From assembly GCA_964392615.1 (NCBI GenBank), contig CAYMRB010000007.1, forward strand, positions 1 to 54,892: 54,892 nt of DNA, read 5' to 3'. The notes under the pieces are model-generated. The model did not search any database and had not been told where the DNA came from. It was given only the letters and a program-made list of their open reading frames with translations. The translations under genes and the position numbers were made by a program. Source of the DNA: CAYMRB01 sp964392615. Its GTDB lineage: Bacteria > Planctomycetota > UBA8108. This document shows, piece after piece, positions 1-9,637 of the stretch; the first letter of the stretch is position 1, and each line of letters begins with the position of its first letter.

Positions 1-1924
1 ACGCGGCGCGAAGCTCGGGACTCTGCGCGATCTCGTCGGGCATCCCGTCGAACAGCGGGTAGAGCTGCGAAGAGTGACGGTGGCTGTCGTTGTTGGCGAG
101 CCGAGGGGTCAGCCACTCCTTGATGATCCCGTCCTCGTTGACCATGTAGTCCGGCATCTTGTCGAGCATGGCGCTCCACACCGGGATCTTGTCAGCGTTG
201 CGGCCGAGCTCCTGGGAAGCGGCGATGGTATTCCGGAGCAACTCCTTGGCCACCGCCACGTCCATCGTGGCGTTGTACGTGCCCTGAGATCTCGTGTTGC
301 CGGGGGCGTTCTCCGGCGACGTGGACGGAGAGAACACCCACTTCCCATCGGGCCCCTCGTAGAGGTAGTCCTCGAAGAACACGACGGCCTTTTCCATGAA
401 TGGCAGGGCATGGTCGGCCAGGAACTCGCGATCGCCGGTGTAGAGGTAGTAGTCGTAGAAGAAGTGCGCCGCCCAGCCGGCGCCGCCGACCCAGAACCCG
501 CCGGCAAACGACGGCGCCAGCGCGTTGTTGAAGCCGTGAGTCGACGAGCGTGACGGCAGCACGACCCCGCGCGCCCCGAAGTAGTGCTCGGCGTTGATCT
601 CCAGCCACGGGACGATCGACTCGATGTACGACGTGTAGGCGAGCATCAGCTCGGGCATGTTGCCCATCAGGTTGGCGGCGATCGCGGAGGGCACGTTGCC
701 GTTGTGGGTGAAATCGCTGGCCCAGCCGGGAACGTAGGTGCCGCCCCAGCCCCCCTGCAGGTTCGGCGGCAGCTCGCCGGTGCAGGAGATGATGTTGTAG
801 CGGGCGGCATCGAACTCCTTCTCGATGAGGGCCCGGTTCATGTTCTCGTAGCTCGACGCCTCCAGCAGCTCCTCGGTCGTCCGCTGGTGGTCGGCGCCAC
901 CGCCCAAATCGAGGCGCATTCGATTGAAGAGCTCGCCGTGAATCTCGGCATGCCCCGCCAGGAGCTGCGCGTAGTCGGCAGGAATCGCTGCGAGGGACTC
1001 CTTCATGGCCTGCGTATTCGACCTCTCCGGATCGTAGAGCAGCTGGATGTCAACGAGTACCAGGATGCGCTCGGCACCGTTGACGACGAGGGTATGCCCA
1101 TCCTCCGGCGCGGACGTTCCACCCGTCACGACGACCCGCGCGTAGCCTTCGAGCGCGTGAACACTCCCCGGGTAGGCCTTGCTGTAGCGATTCCGATAGG
1201 TCAGGGAAGAGTCGGTCGCGGCGACCTCGATGTCGCTGACGTGCTTCTTGAACGACTCGTCCGAGCGCATCGCGATGTCCGAATCGCCGTTGTACTCATC
1301 GCTCGGCTCCCGAGGCGTGAAGGCGAGTCGGCAGTCGAGGCTTGCCGCCCCCGGCCCGCTGATCGAGAGCACCGCCACGCCAACCTCGCGGGAAACGAAC
1401 AGCCGGCGCTCGAAGACGCCGCGGTCGTCCGCCCATCGAACCGTCGCCTCGCCGGTCTGAAAGTCGACCGAGCGCGCGTAGTCGGTGAGGCCTCCCTTCG
1501 CTTCGCTGCGTACGGTGAGATCGAAGGCCGGAACGAAGAAGTCCGGGTACATGAACCCACGCTGCCCCGATAGATCGAACTGCAGCTGGGCAGCCTGTCG
1601 ATAGAGACCCCGCTCGATCAGCCGGCGGACCTCGAACAATCGCGCCGATTGATCAGCCGGCATCACCGGAGCGCCCATCGGCATGAAGAGTCGCTCGTGG
1701 GTGAAGATGATTCGCTCGTCCAGCGGGCGACTCAGAGCGTTGACGCCCAGGGTGCCGTTCCCCGAGATCAACCCTTCCTCCCAGCGCGTCGCAGGCCGGG
1801 AACTCACGAAGCCGCGTTCCGGAACGGGCAGAGGAGCGCAGCTGACAAGGGAAGTCACGGACAGGACGACAGGGAGGACCAAACCGATTCCGATCCACCG
1901 AGGGGCAAAGCTGGGCGTTCTCAT
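1..1924 (-). CDS. GH95-like alpha-L-fucosidase/galactosidase lipoprotein (C-terminus outside window)
   Basis: The minus strand reads open from an ATG at 1924 to the window edge, giving 641 codons without a stop, so the C-terminus is missing. The first 31 residues form a lipoprotein signal with the lipobox V-S-C, so the enzyme is probably anchored on the outside of a membrane. An N-terminal beta domain with a GNGTLGVN motif is followed by an (alpha/alpha)6-type catalytic region. That region has NLQGGW, an N408-G-N410 pair, E603 in KEWL, and HRHSSQLYPLF. In family GH95 the N-x-N pair and a Glu in an EW context are the catalytic residues, and HRH..LYxLFPG is the usual signature. The likely role is removal of terminal alpha-fucosyl or alpha-galactosyl groups from glycans. 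It is divergent from the M1-type peptidase gene. Family assignment is firm; substrate is not. Confidence 0.85.
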   Translation of the reverse strand, partial: MRTPSFAPRWIGIGLVLPVVLSVTSLVSCAPLPVPERGFVSSRPATRWEEGLISGNGTLGVNALSRPLDERIIFTHERLFMPMGAPVMPADQSARLFEVRRLIERGLYRQAAQLQFDLSGQRGFMYPDFFVPAFDLTVRSEAKGGLTDYARSVDFQTGEATVRWADDRGVFERRLFVSREVGVAVLSISGPGAASLDCRLAFTPREPSDEYNGDSDIAMRSDESFKKHVSDIEVAATDSSLTYRNRYSKAYPGSVHALEGYARVVVTGGTSAPEDGHTLVVNGAERILVLVDIQLLYDPERSNTQAMKESLAAIPADYAQLLAGHAEIHGELFNRMRLDLGGGADHQRTTEELLEASSYENMNRALIEKEFDAARYNIISCTGELPPNLQGGWGGTYVPGWASDFTHNGNVPSAIAANLMGNMPELMLAYTSYIESIVPWLEINAEHYFGARGVVLPSRSSTHGFNNALAPSFAGGFWVGGAGWAAHFFYDYYLYTGDREFLADHALPFMEKAVVFFEDYLYEGPDGKWVFSPSTSPENAPGNTRSQGTYNATMDVAVAKELLRNTIAASQELGRNADKIPVWSAMLDKMPDYMVNEDGIIKEWLTPRLANNDSHRHSSQLYPLFDGMPDEIAQSPELRAA

Positions 1925-2032
1925 GGCGCACTCGAGTAGGCTTGCGGTTCCGACACGGTTTCGATCTGCTGAGCTGACCTTGCTGACGCCCGCTCCGGGT
2001 CGGGTCGCTACCGGGACTGACGCCTTCCCTGG

Positions 2033-2041
2033 ACCATAGCA
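2033..2041 (-). promoter_or_regulatory. Extended -10 promoter-like element TGCTATGGT
   Basis: Read on the minus strand this is TGC followed by TATGGT, an extended -10 pattern, about 110 bases before the start of the GH95-like gene. Similar TGCTA elements precede several other genes in the window. No convincing -35 is visible. Prediction by eye only. Confidence 0.3.
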
Positions 2042-2045
2042 CGAA

Positions 2046-2059
2046 CTGTCACCTGACAG
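2046..2059. promoter_or_regulatory. Palindrome CTGTCA-CC-TGACAG, operator candidate
   Basis: A perfect 6-bp inverted repeat with a 2-base centre lies in the 226-bp divergent intergenic region between the GH95-like gene and the M1-type peptidase gene, right beside the TGCTA element. Size and position fit a dimeric regulator site. No regulator gene is adjacent, so the function is inferred from shape only. Confidence 0.3.
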
Positions 2060-2150
2060 CCCGGAGCTTCTTGCCAAGGAGAATCCGAGCGAGTCCTTGC
2101 TCGGGCGGGCCCGCTGCGGGAGCATGACGCACGGGAGAACAAGAACCACG

Positions 2151-3851
2151 ATGAAGCCCATGCATTACGACCGCCGATCACTCCGTTCCACCACCGCGCT
2201 GGCGCTGGCATTGCTCTGCTTTGCGCCGCTGGTCCTTGCGCAACCGAGAGCGAAGCGGGAGCCAACGCGCGACGAGATCCTCCGTGGCGCGCTGGGCCCC
2301 TTGCGCACCTGCTACGACGTCACCTCGTACCATCTCGACGTCCGAATCGACCCCGCGACGCGATCCATCCGCGGCTCCAACGAGATGGTCTTCGACGTCG
2401 TCACTGACTTCGAACGCCTGCAGATCGACCTCTTCAGCAATATGGTCGTCGAGAAGATCACCTTCGACGACGACGCGCTGGCGACCTTCACGCGGGAGCT
2501 GAACGCCGTCTTCGTGAAGCTGCCGCGGACGGTGCGCAAGGGCAACTCGCACAAGCTCACGATTCATTACTCCGGCGAGCCGATCGTCGCCCGCAATCCT
2601 CCGTGGCAGGGAGGGTTCACCTGGGAGAGCGATGCCGCGGGCAACCCGTGGGTCGTCGTGACGTGCCAAGGGACTGGCGCCAGCCTCTGGTGGCCACACA
2701 AGGACCATCCCGCCGATGAGCCCGACCGCATGGCTCTCAGCGTCACGGTGCCGCCCGGCCTGGACGAGATCTCCAACGGCCGCCTCGTGAAGAAGACGCC
2801 CCTCGAGGACGGCTGGGTTCGGCACGATTGGGCCATCAGCTATCCGATCAACAACTACTGCGTCACCGTCAACATCGGCAAGTACGCACACTTCAGCGAC
2901 GAGTACACCCGCGACGGAGAAACGCTGACGCTCGACTACTGGGTACTCCCGAAGAACCTGGAGAAGGCGAAGGTCCACTTCGAGCAGACCAAGACCATGC
3001 TGGCGGTCTTCGAGAAGTACTTCGGCCCGTATCCGTTCCCGCGGGATGGGTTCAAGCTCATCGAGAGCCCCCACACAGGGATGGAGCACCAGAGCGCGAT
3101 CGCGTACGGCAACCGCTACCAGGGGGGCTATCGCGGACGCGCGCCGACCGAGGCAGGCAAGAAGTTCGATTTCATCATCATCCATGAGGCTGCGCACGAG
3201 TGGTGGGGCAATAGCGTGACGCAGAAAGACATTGCCGATATGTGGATCCACGAGAGCTTCGGCGCCTACGCCGAGTCGCTCTTCATCGAGGAAGAATACG
3301 GCCGGGCCGAAGCCCTGAAGTACATCAACGCCAAGAAGCGAGGCGTGCGCAATCGCCGCCCGATCATCAGCGAGTACGGCCTCAACCGGGCGAGCGCTGG
3401 CGACATGTACGACAAGGGCCAGCTGATCCTGAACACGTTGAGGAGCGTGCTGGATGACGACGAGCTCTGGATCTCGATCCTGCGCGGCCTACAGGAGACC
3501 TTCCGACATCAGGTCGTCTCGGGCGAGGAGGTCTTCGGCTACATTCAGCGGCGCGCGGAGCGAGATCTCTCGTTCTTCTTCGAGCAGTATTTCAAGCACC
3601 CCAAGATCCCGATCCTGCTCGTCGAGACGCGCAGAGACGGCGAGGGATCGACCGTTGTCCGGCACCGGTGGCACACCGACGCCGAGAACTTCCGGATGAG
3701 GGTGAAGGTCACCACGGCGCCCGGCGAGTACGAGTTCGTCACCCCCACCTCCGAGTGGCAGACTCTGCGGCTGCGCGGCATGGCTCCCGAAGATTTCGCC
3801 GTGGCCGAGGACCACTTCTACATCACCGTAGCGCCCTACCGGGAGTTCTGA
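2151..3851 (+). CDS. M1 family (gluzincin) metallopeptidase, secreted
   Basis: The 566-residue protein begins with a Sec signal (hydrophobic core TALALALLCFAPLVLA). The ATG at 2151 is preferred over longer in-frame starts because it places this signal at the N-terminus. The zinc site is complete: HEAAH at 345-349 and E368 in IHESF, an HEXXH-X18-E spacing typical of M1 aminopeptidases. GMEHQS about 30 residues earlier sits where M1 enzymes carry the GAMEN exopeptidase motif, but it deviates. The N-terminal half is the usual M1 beta-saddle domain. The protein is shorter than full M1 enzymes because the C-terminal helical domain is reduced. It likely trims peptides in the periplasm or outside the cell. 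The gene converges on the VWA gene with 2 bases between stops. Confidence 0.9.
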   Translation: MKPMHYDRRSLRSTTALALALLCFAPLVLAQPRAKREPTRDEILRGALGPLRTCYDVTSYHLDVRIDPATRSIRGSNEMVFDVVTDFERLQIDLFSNMVVEKITFDDDALATFTRELNAVFVKLPRTVRKGNSHKLTIHYSGEPIVARNPPWQGGFTWESDAAGNPWVVVTCQGTGASLWWPHKDHPADEPDRMALSVTVPPGLDEISNGRLVKKTPLEDGWVRHDWAISYPINNYCVTVNIGKYAHFSDEYTRDGETLTLDYWVLPKNLEKAKVHFEQTKTMLAVFEKYFGPYPFPRDGFKLIESPHTGMEHQSAIAYGNRYQGGYRGRAPTEAGKKFDFIIIHEAAHEWWGNSVTQKDIADMWIHESFGAYAESLFIEEEYGRAEALKYINAKKRGVRNRRPIISEYGLNRASAGDMYDKGQLILNTLRSVLDDDELWISILRGLQETFRHQVVSGEEVFGYIQRRAERDLSFFFEQYFKHPKIPILLVETRRDGEGSTVVRHRWHTDAENFRMRVKVTTAPGEYEFVTPTSEWQTLRLRGMAPEDFAVAEDHFYITVAPYREF

Positions 3852-3853
3852 CC

Positions 3854-6079
3854 TCACTCTCCGCAGACGAGACGATCGACGCGACCGCGCAGGTACGTCA
3901 CGCTGAACACGACGTCGGTGAAGTTCTGATCCGACCACCGCGCGATCGAGTTGTTCTCGAACGCGACGACGGTCGCAGGCCCTTCCGTGATGACGTCCTC
4001 GCTCGCGCCCGTCTCCGTCCGCCCGCGCGCGCTGTAGAAGCTCATCGCTTGGCGGAAGCCGCCGGGATTGAGCGAGTCGATCGAGAAGAGCGGCCGGAGC
4101 CAGTGATCGGGGTTCGCGCGGTAGTCGGCGAGACGGCGATTCACGAGCATGAAGAACGCGATCGTCGTGCCCTCCTCGATGGGGATCTCGACCCGCGCGC
4201 GATCGGGGGCGATCGAGTATGGGCTGCAGAGGAACTGCCCGATCCCGTCCCTGCGGAAGAAGACGTTCTCCTCCGTCACGGTCGCGAGCGCCTCCGCAGC
4301 AGTCGCCGGCGGGTTCTCGGGATCGATGACGATGTAGCCGAAGTCGCTGCGATAACACGACTCTTTGAGCACGAAGTCGACCTGCAGCGTGACGCTGCCG
4401 CCGTCCCCGGCGGGGTCGACGACGCGGAACGTCTCGACGCCCGGCAGTCGCACGGCGTCCTCGTACTCGTCCAGCAACAGACTCTCGAGCCGATCGTGTG
4501 CCAAGTCCACTCCCGTCGGCGCGACCAGTCCGCCGGCCTCGAGCACCGACAGCGGCGCGGACGGTACGGTGACGGCGTCCGCAGACGGTACGGCCGCCAG
4601 GTCTCCCTCTCCGATCAGCCGCACGGTAGCCGTACGCGTCACGGACTGCGCGTCGTCGCCGGCATACGCGGTCAGCGTCGCCGAGATTTCGTTGACCGAG
4701 ACACCGTCAGCATCGACGGCCGCGACGTCCATCGAGACCGGCACGGTCGTCGAGAACGAGCCGTCCGGACGCAGGTAGACCGCGATCGACTCGCCGCCGA
4801 GCGTCAGATTGGCGACCGATACCGTCAGCTCGGCGTCGAGCGGGCGAGCGCACAGCTCCGCCTCGAGGTCCGCGATGCGACCGACGGCCTTGTAGTGCCC
4901 CTGACCGCACACGGCCACGCAGTGCGGGAGGGTCGTGCGAATCGAGTCGACGTCGCCGTCGGGCACGAGATTGAACGCGTAGACGCGCGCGCCGGCCTCG
5001 TCGCCGAGCGCCCGAGCGGCCTCGATCGCGGCCAATCGGTCCTCCTGGCTCTGAGTCAGATTCGAGTCCTGCCGGTCACGCGGCACGCCGTGCGACGTCG
5101 GAATGCCATCGCTCAGAAAGACGACCGAGCGCAGCGGCTGCCGAAACGCGGCGGCCTCCGCGGCGGGTAGCTCGCGAGTCGCGTCTTCGGCCTCGAGCGC
5201 GGCGAAGAGCTCGAGGGCACGATCGTAGGCCGCTTCGAAGTTCGTACCGCCGTCTGCAGCGTCGATGGTCGCTACCGCGTCGAGAGCGACGTCGAGGTCG
5301 CTCGTGAAGCCCTGCACGACGTCTGCGGCGTCGTTGAACTGCACCAGCGCGACCCGCGTCGTCTCGGGATCGAGCGTCGTCAGCAGACAGCGCGTGGCGT
5401 GGGCCTCGGCGTCGAGGATCGTCTCGAGAGAGCCGTCGCCGTCGAGATCGAACGCCCCCTTCGCGGTGCTGCCCGAGCGGTCGACGACGATGATGACGTC
5501 CTGGCGGAAGTTCACATCGCGCGCCAGCTTCGCGTGGCCCTCGACGAGCACGCGCGGGTCGGAGCACGCCTCGGGAACCGCGATAATCTTCTCGCCGGCG
5601 GGCGCGTTGAGGATCAGGATCGGCGTCGCGCTCGACCGTCGAATCATCAACTCGGCCCGCTCGCCATGAGCGAGGACGATCGAGAACGCGTCGGCGTCGT
5701 AGCCCGTCCGCATGACCGCGATCTCGACCATGCCGACCGCATCGGCCGCGAACGGTCCGCTCGCGGTCTGCACGGTCGCCAGGCTCGCGTCCGCGACCTG
5801 GAAGCGCCCGGCGGCGTCGGTCGGGGCCATCGCGGCGATGCCGTCGACGGACACGAGCGCTCCCGAGACCGGCTGACCGGACTCGTCGAGAATCGTCCCC
5901 GCGTAGACGCCGCGCGCGGGATCCGACACGACGACGGAGCCGCCGCCGGTGCCGCTGCCACCTTGTCCGCAGCCGACCGCGAGCGCCAGGAACAACGCGA
6001 TGACGCCACGCCGCGTCCAGGCTGCCGAGAACGATCGGGCTCCGCACTCTGAGAGCCGTACGCAATACTCCGGACCCAT
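3854..6079 (-). CDS. VWA-domain lipoprotein with carboxypeptidase-regulatory-like domain
   Basis: The protein has 741 residues. The ATG at 6079 is chosen because GGAGGAG lies about 8 bases upstream and the start is followed by a lipoprotein signal ending LAVGC (C37) and a Gly/Ser linker. Residues 55-105 form a carboxypeptidase-regulatory-like beta sandwich (YAGTILDESGQPVSGALV). A von Willebrand factor A domain runs from about 194 to 400 with a full MIDAS: D200-R-S-G-S204, GGTNF and LSDG. The C-terminal third has no family that I recognise. Such proteins usually mediate metal-dependent adhesion or assembly on the cell surface. The gene is followed on the same strand by the cytochrome cluster, but 254 bases separate them, so co-transcription is uncertain. 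Confidence 0.85.
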   Translation of the reverse strand: MGPEYCVRLSECGARSFSAAWTRRGVIALFLALAVGCGQGGSGTGGGSVVVSDPARGVYAGTILDESGQPVSGALVSVDGIAAMAPTDAAGRFQVADASLATVQTASGPFAADAVGMVEIAVMRTGYDADAFSIVLAHGERAELMIRRSSATPILILNAPAGEKIIAVPEACSDPRVLVEGHAKLARDVNFRQDVIIVVDRSGSTAKGAFDLDGDGSLETILDAEAHATRCLLTTLDPETTRVALVQFNDAADVVQGFTSDLDVALDAVATIDAADGGTNFEAAYDRALELFAALEAEDATRELPAAEAAAFRQPLRSVVFLSDGIPTSHGVPRDRQDSNLTQSQEDRLAAIEAARALGDEAGARVYAFNLVPDGDVDSIRTTLPHCVAVCGQGHYKAVGRIADLEAELCARPLDAELTVSVANLTLGGESIAVYLRPDGSFSTTVPVSMDVAAVDADGVSVNEISATLTAYAGDDAQSVTRTATVRLIGEGDLAAVPSADAVTVPSAPLSVLEAGGLVAPTGVDLAHDRLESLLLDEYEDAVRLPGVETFRVVDPAGDGGSVTLQVDFVLKESCYRSDFGYIVIDPENPPATAAEALATVTEENVFFRRDGIGQFLCSPYSIAPDRARVEIPIEEGTTIAFFMLVNRRLADYRANPDHWLRPLFSIDSLNPGGFRQAMSFYSARGRTETGASEDVITEGPATVVAFENNSIARWSDQNFTDVVFSVTYLRGRVDRLVCGE

Positions 6080-6333
6080 GGAGAAGTCTCCTCCGACAAG
6101 GCCCGTACTCCGTGCGGGACCGCATGGCCCCGAGGAAGCTACGATGCGGCAGTGACGACGACAAGCGCGACGCGCCGTCTCGACCGGCAACCGACTCGGC
6201 CGGTAACTCGACCGCCAGCCGTACGACCGTCGAATGCGTGCCCCGCGAACCCGAGCCGACAGCACACCGACGCCAGTCAGCTACCGCATCGACGAGGGCG
6301 TTTCCGGGCCCGACGCTGCTGCAAGCCTCGCTT

Positions 6334-8571
6334 CTACACGCCGATCAGGCGGCGCCCCATGGCCCACAGAATCATGACCAGAAGCACGAGACCGATGCCG
6401 AACGCGAGAAACCCCACGGGGTGCATGACGCGCTTCCATTGCTTCCACTCGTCCTTCACTCGAATCTTCTCGAGAGAACCGGAAGCGACCAGGCGATCGT
6501 ACCAGCGCTTTCGTTCGTGCAGCATCTCGGTGCGCGAGATGCGCCCGGAGAAGATGACCGGGTCGAGCGGGAACTTCTCAGCGCGGAAGTGAACGTTGAA
6601 GAAGTGGAACGTGAAGATGAATCCGGCCGCGAGCAGCGCCTCGTCGCTGTGCACGATCATCGCGACGTTGATGATCCAGCCCGGGAGAAAGAGCGTGAAG
6701 GTCTCGGGAAACCACATGATCAGCCCGCTCATTCCGATAGCTCCCACGCCCCAGAACACGCCGAAGTAATCGAACTTCTCCCAGTATGTCCAGCGATCGA
6801 AATCGGGCCGAGGACCGCGGCCGAAGAACCACCTCTGGTGGGCGATGAAGTCCTTCAGGTCGACCAGGCCAGGCACCATCGAATCGGGGCCGAAGATGCC
6901 CCGCAAGATCAGACGCGGACTGTAGCGTCCGGTCTTCGGATTGCGGAACGCTTGACGTCCGCGAATCAGCCGACGGATCAAGGACACCAAGTGTAGGCCG
7001 AAGTAGAGGAACGTCAGCACGGCGCCGACGCGGTGCAGACGGACGGAAGCCTCCAGTCCACCGAACAGGTTGACCATCGACTGAGCCCACCCGGCCTCGT
7101 AGAACTTGAGCGGCATGCCGGTGGCCACGAGCAGGAGGAAGCTCGTCACGACGAGGATGTGCAGGAAACGCTCGAACGGCGGAAACCTGACGTACTCGTC
7201 GTCGTCCATGAGCGCGTCCGTCTTGGCCTTCTTGAAGGCCGCGGGGTCCCTTCGATAGAGGACGAACGAACGCGTCACCCACAGCAACGTGTGCAGGCCG
7301 AAGAAGGCGAAGGTCCCCAGGACGATCGAGGTCATGAACATGAACGTCCAGTAGAGGACCGGATGGTGCTCCGAATCGAAGTGGTCGGCGTGAGCGATGT
7401 ATCCGGCGAAGCCGCCCGCTGCGTTCGGGTGACATTTCCGACAAGTCTCGAGCCGGTTCTGCTCTGACAGTCGGCTGGCCGGATTGCTGATCGGGAGTAT
7501 GTCATGGTACCCGTGGCAGTCGTAGCACGCGGCCACTCCTGGGCCTCCGAGGGCCATCGCCTTGCCGTGGAACGTCTCCCTGTAGTGCTCGAGCCGACTC
7601 TCGTGACACTCGCCGCAGCGATTGTCGCTGAACAGCTTGAACGCGGCCTCGCCCGGCTCGAGGATGGCGTGCGCCCGATGGCAGGACGAGCATACGGCCC
7701 CCTCTTCGTCTCCCGACTCCATCAGCTGGCCGTGGACGCTCTGCGCGTAGATCGCTTCGACGCCCGAGTGGCACTTCCCGCAGGTCTTGGGCACATTGTG
7801 CTTGTGGACCGTCGACGCAGGGTCGCTGGCCGCCAGGATTTCGTGGGCGCCGTGGCAGTCGTTGCACGACGGCGCCACCTTCAGCCCGCCCGCCAGCAGA
7901 CCGCGTCCGTGGACGCTCTCCTGGTATTGCCTCGCGGCAGCGGGCTGATGCACGCCTTCCTCCGCCATCATGTCACTCTTGGCGTGACATCTGGAGCAGG
8001 TGAGCGGCTGGCGGAGCTTGTAGACCCGCGACTGCGGATGGAGGTGGGAGAGCATGTCGTGCGCCCCGTGACAGTCGGCGCAAGTCGCCGCGACGCCGCT
8101 GCCGTGCGCAATCGCTTGACCGTGGACGCTCCTTCCGTACTCGGCCTGCTGTTCCGGGTGACACTCCACGCACACGGCCGGCTTGGTACGATAGGCGTGA
8201 GGGAGCGTCTCGCAGTCCGGGTGACACGAGACGCACTCGACGACGCCGTGAACCGAGGACGAGTAGACCTTCTCGTACTCGATGTAGAGCTTCGGCCGCG
8301 TCTCGGGCATCGCGGCCAGCTGCGCGGCGGTCGGTGCCGGCTCGCCCGGGACAGGCGCCGTCATGCTGTAGCGCTCGTCCGGCGAGATCGTCTTGATATG
8401 CTCCTGCCCGTGACAATCCAGACACCGCTTGTTTTTGACCGCCGCCGTGAAGCGATCCTGTTGTGCAAACGCTGCTGGAGTGAACGCGAGCAGGAGGGCG
8501 ATGCCCCCCAGCGCTGCGACACCGACGCGTGCATCGGGCCTGGCGCTAGCGCGGATCGGGATGGAGCTCAT
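6334..8571 (-). CDS. CbcL-like fusion: 11-heme cytochrome c domain plus cytochrome b561/FdnI-type membrane domain
   Basis: The 745-residue protein has a Sec signal ending near AFA-QQD (36). The heme domain, residues 50-381, carries 11 CX2CH motifs, several in repeats of about 50 residues with the pattern SVHG...C-x-x-C-H-(G/R)-A-H. A membrane domain follows, with helices near 405-433, 467-487, 512-535, 610-640, 645-665 and 715-740. Histidines H471 (RFLHIL), H513 (LHRVGA) and H527 (GLHLV) could ligate b hemes, as in the HydC/FdnI family. This order matches Geobacter CbcL, an inner-membrane quinol dehydrogenase of extracellular respiration. It probably moves electrons between the quinone pool and periplasmic c hemes. 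It is the last gene of a five-gene minus-strand run and is paralogous to the gene at 12826-15078. No clear ribosome binding site is visible. Confidence 0.88.
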   Translation of the reverse strand: MSSIPIRASARPDARVGVAALGGIALLLAFTPAAFAQQDRFTAAVKNKRCLDCHGQEHIKTISPDERYSMTAPVPGEPAPTAAQLAAMPETRPKLYIEYEKVYSSSVHGVVECVSCHPDCETLPHAYRTKPAVCVECHPEQQAEYGRSVHGQAIAHGSGVAATCADCHGAHDMLSHLHPQSRVYKLRQPLTCSRCHAKSDMMAEEGVHQPAAARQYQESVHGRGLLAGGLKVAPSCNDCHGAHEILAASDPASTVHKHNVPKTCGKCHSGVEAIYAQSVHGQLMESGDEEGAVCSSCHRAHAILEPGEAAFKLFSDNRCGECHESRLEHYRETFHGKAMALGGPGVAACYDCHGYHDILPISNPASRLSEQNRLETCRKCHPNAAGGFAGYIAHADHFDSEHHPVLYWTFMFMTSIVLGTFAFFGLHTLLWVTRSFVLYRRDPAAFKKAKTDALMDDDEYVRFPPFERFLHILVVTSFLLLVATGMPLKFYEAGWAQSMVNLFGGLEASVRLHRVGAVLTFLYFGLHLVSLIRRLIRGRQAFRNPKTGRYSPRLILRGIFGPDSMVPGLVDLKDFIAHQRWFFGRGPRPDFDRWTYWEKFDYFGVFWGVGAIGMSGLIMWFPETFTLFLPGWIINVAMIVHSDEALLAAGFIFTFHFFNVHFRAEKFPLDPVIFSGRISRTEMLHERKRWYDRLVASGSLEKIRVKDEWKQWKRVMHPVGFLAFGIGLVLLVMILWAMGRRLIGV

Positions 8572-8632
8572 GTGATCTGTCGAGGGGATTCCCCGCCGAC
8601 TCCTGCCAATCGAGTTGCAGTTGGTGGGTGCG

Positions 8633-9637
8633 CTACTCCTTCAGCAGGCGCGCGAGCGCCTTGCGATAGTGTGCAATCGCACTTTCCTTCTGACCTCGCG
8701 CCTCGTGGATGCGCCCAAGGTAGTAGTGGGCGCGGGCGGGATCGGGATTCAAGTCGAGCGCCTCGATGAGGACCTTCTCGGCCTGGTCGAGTTGCTGGGT
8801 CCGGAACAACGTGATTCCCTTCAACAGCTTGGCACGGCGATGCCGCGGCTCCTCCGACAGCACCTTGTCGACGACGGCCTCGGCCTCCTGGGCCCGACCA
8901 CTCATCAGCAGGAGCAGATCGCCCAGATCGAGACGTATGCTCACGTCGTCCTTCGCGTACTTCAGCGCTTCTCGAAGCTCCTTCTCCGCGCCGCTCAGGA
9001 GCCCCTTCTCCCGCAGTAGCCGCGCGGCCGCACGGTGCCGCGAGGCAAGGCTCATCGGAGTCCGCCGATCGAACGTCTGAGCCTTCAGACGCGCCGCGAG
9101 CTTCTCGTCGTCGAACTCCCCGAGCGCGTGCCGCACAAATGTCTCGAGTATGTAGGGATAGCTCGAGCGACGCGTAGCGATGACGTGGGCGAGCCGGCCT
9201 TCGCGGTCGATCACCAGCGTCGTCGGAAACACGATGAGCCCGAGCTTCCCGTAGAGCTCGCGCCCGGCGTCGAACCCCAGCGGGGCCTTGATGCCGGCCT
9301 CCTTCCAGAACTTCTCGAAGTAGGACTTGTGCACGACGTCCGCTGTCACGAAGACGAGCCGCACGTCGTCGTTGCCGAGATCCGAGACGATCTTGAATGC
9401 GTCTGCGACGGCCCGCTCCGAGCTGCGCTGCTCCGCCGACAGGTAGACCAGGACGACGGTCTTGTCGCTGAAATCGCTGCTATCGACCGTTCCGCCATCG
9501 ACGGCGGTCATCCGGTAGGAGGGAGCCAGCGCGCCTCGCTTCACATTGCGAATCTTGTCCAGCCTCTGCGCATGCGCTGTCCCGGAAAACGCCGAGCACA
9601 GGGCCACAAGCCCGCATACCGTCACGAATCTGTTCAT
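8633..9637 (-). CDS. Thioredoxin-like (TlpA/redoxin fold) protein lacking redox cysteines, with TPR domain
   Basis: The 334-residue exported protein has a signal ending THAQ (24). Residues 35-170 look like a redoxin/TlpA fold: GALAPSYRM at the start, a beta strand VVLVYLS, then FPTTLVIDREGRLA with the cis-proline region. The place where TlpA has C-x-x-C, after VVLVYLS, reads AEQRSSERA, so no redox-active cysteine pair is present. Residues 200-334 form three or four TPR units (ARAHYYLGRIHEARGQ...AIAHYRKAL). It may be a scaffold or chaperone for cytochrome assembly rather than an oxidoreductase. The start overlaps the stop of the upstream 15-heme gene by an ATGA, which implies translational coupling. 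Confidence 0.8.
   Translation of the reverse strand: MNRFVTVCGLVALCSAFSGTAHAQRLDKIRNVKRGALAPSYRMTAVDGGTVDSSDFSDKTVVLVYLSAEQRSSERAVADAFKIVSDLGNDDVRLVFVTADVVHKSYFEKFWKEAGIKAPLGFDAGRELYGKLGLIVFPTTLVIDREGRLAHVIATRRSSYPYILETFVRHALGEFDDEKLAARLKAQTFDRRTPMSLASRHRAAARLLREKGLLSGAEKELREALKYAKDDVSIRLDLGDLLLLMSGRAQEAEAVVDKVLSEEPRHRRAKLLKGITLFRTQQLDQAEKVLIEALDLNPDPARAHYYLGRIHEARGQKESAIAHYRKALARLLKE

Noticed and set aside
584..1573. Long open frame on the plus strand inside the GH95-like gene
   Set aside because: It is the antisense shadow of a real high-GC gene: Arg/Ala/Gly-rich text, no domain and no ribosome binding site, while the opposite strand has clear GH95 motifs.
3668..5170. 500-codon plus-strand frame opposite the VWA gene
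   Set aside because: Shadow of the VWA lipoprotein frame caused by high GC; the amino-acid composition is random-like.
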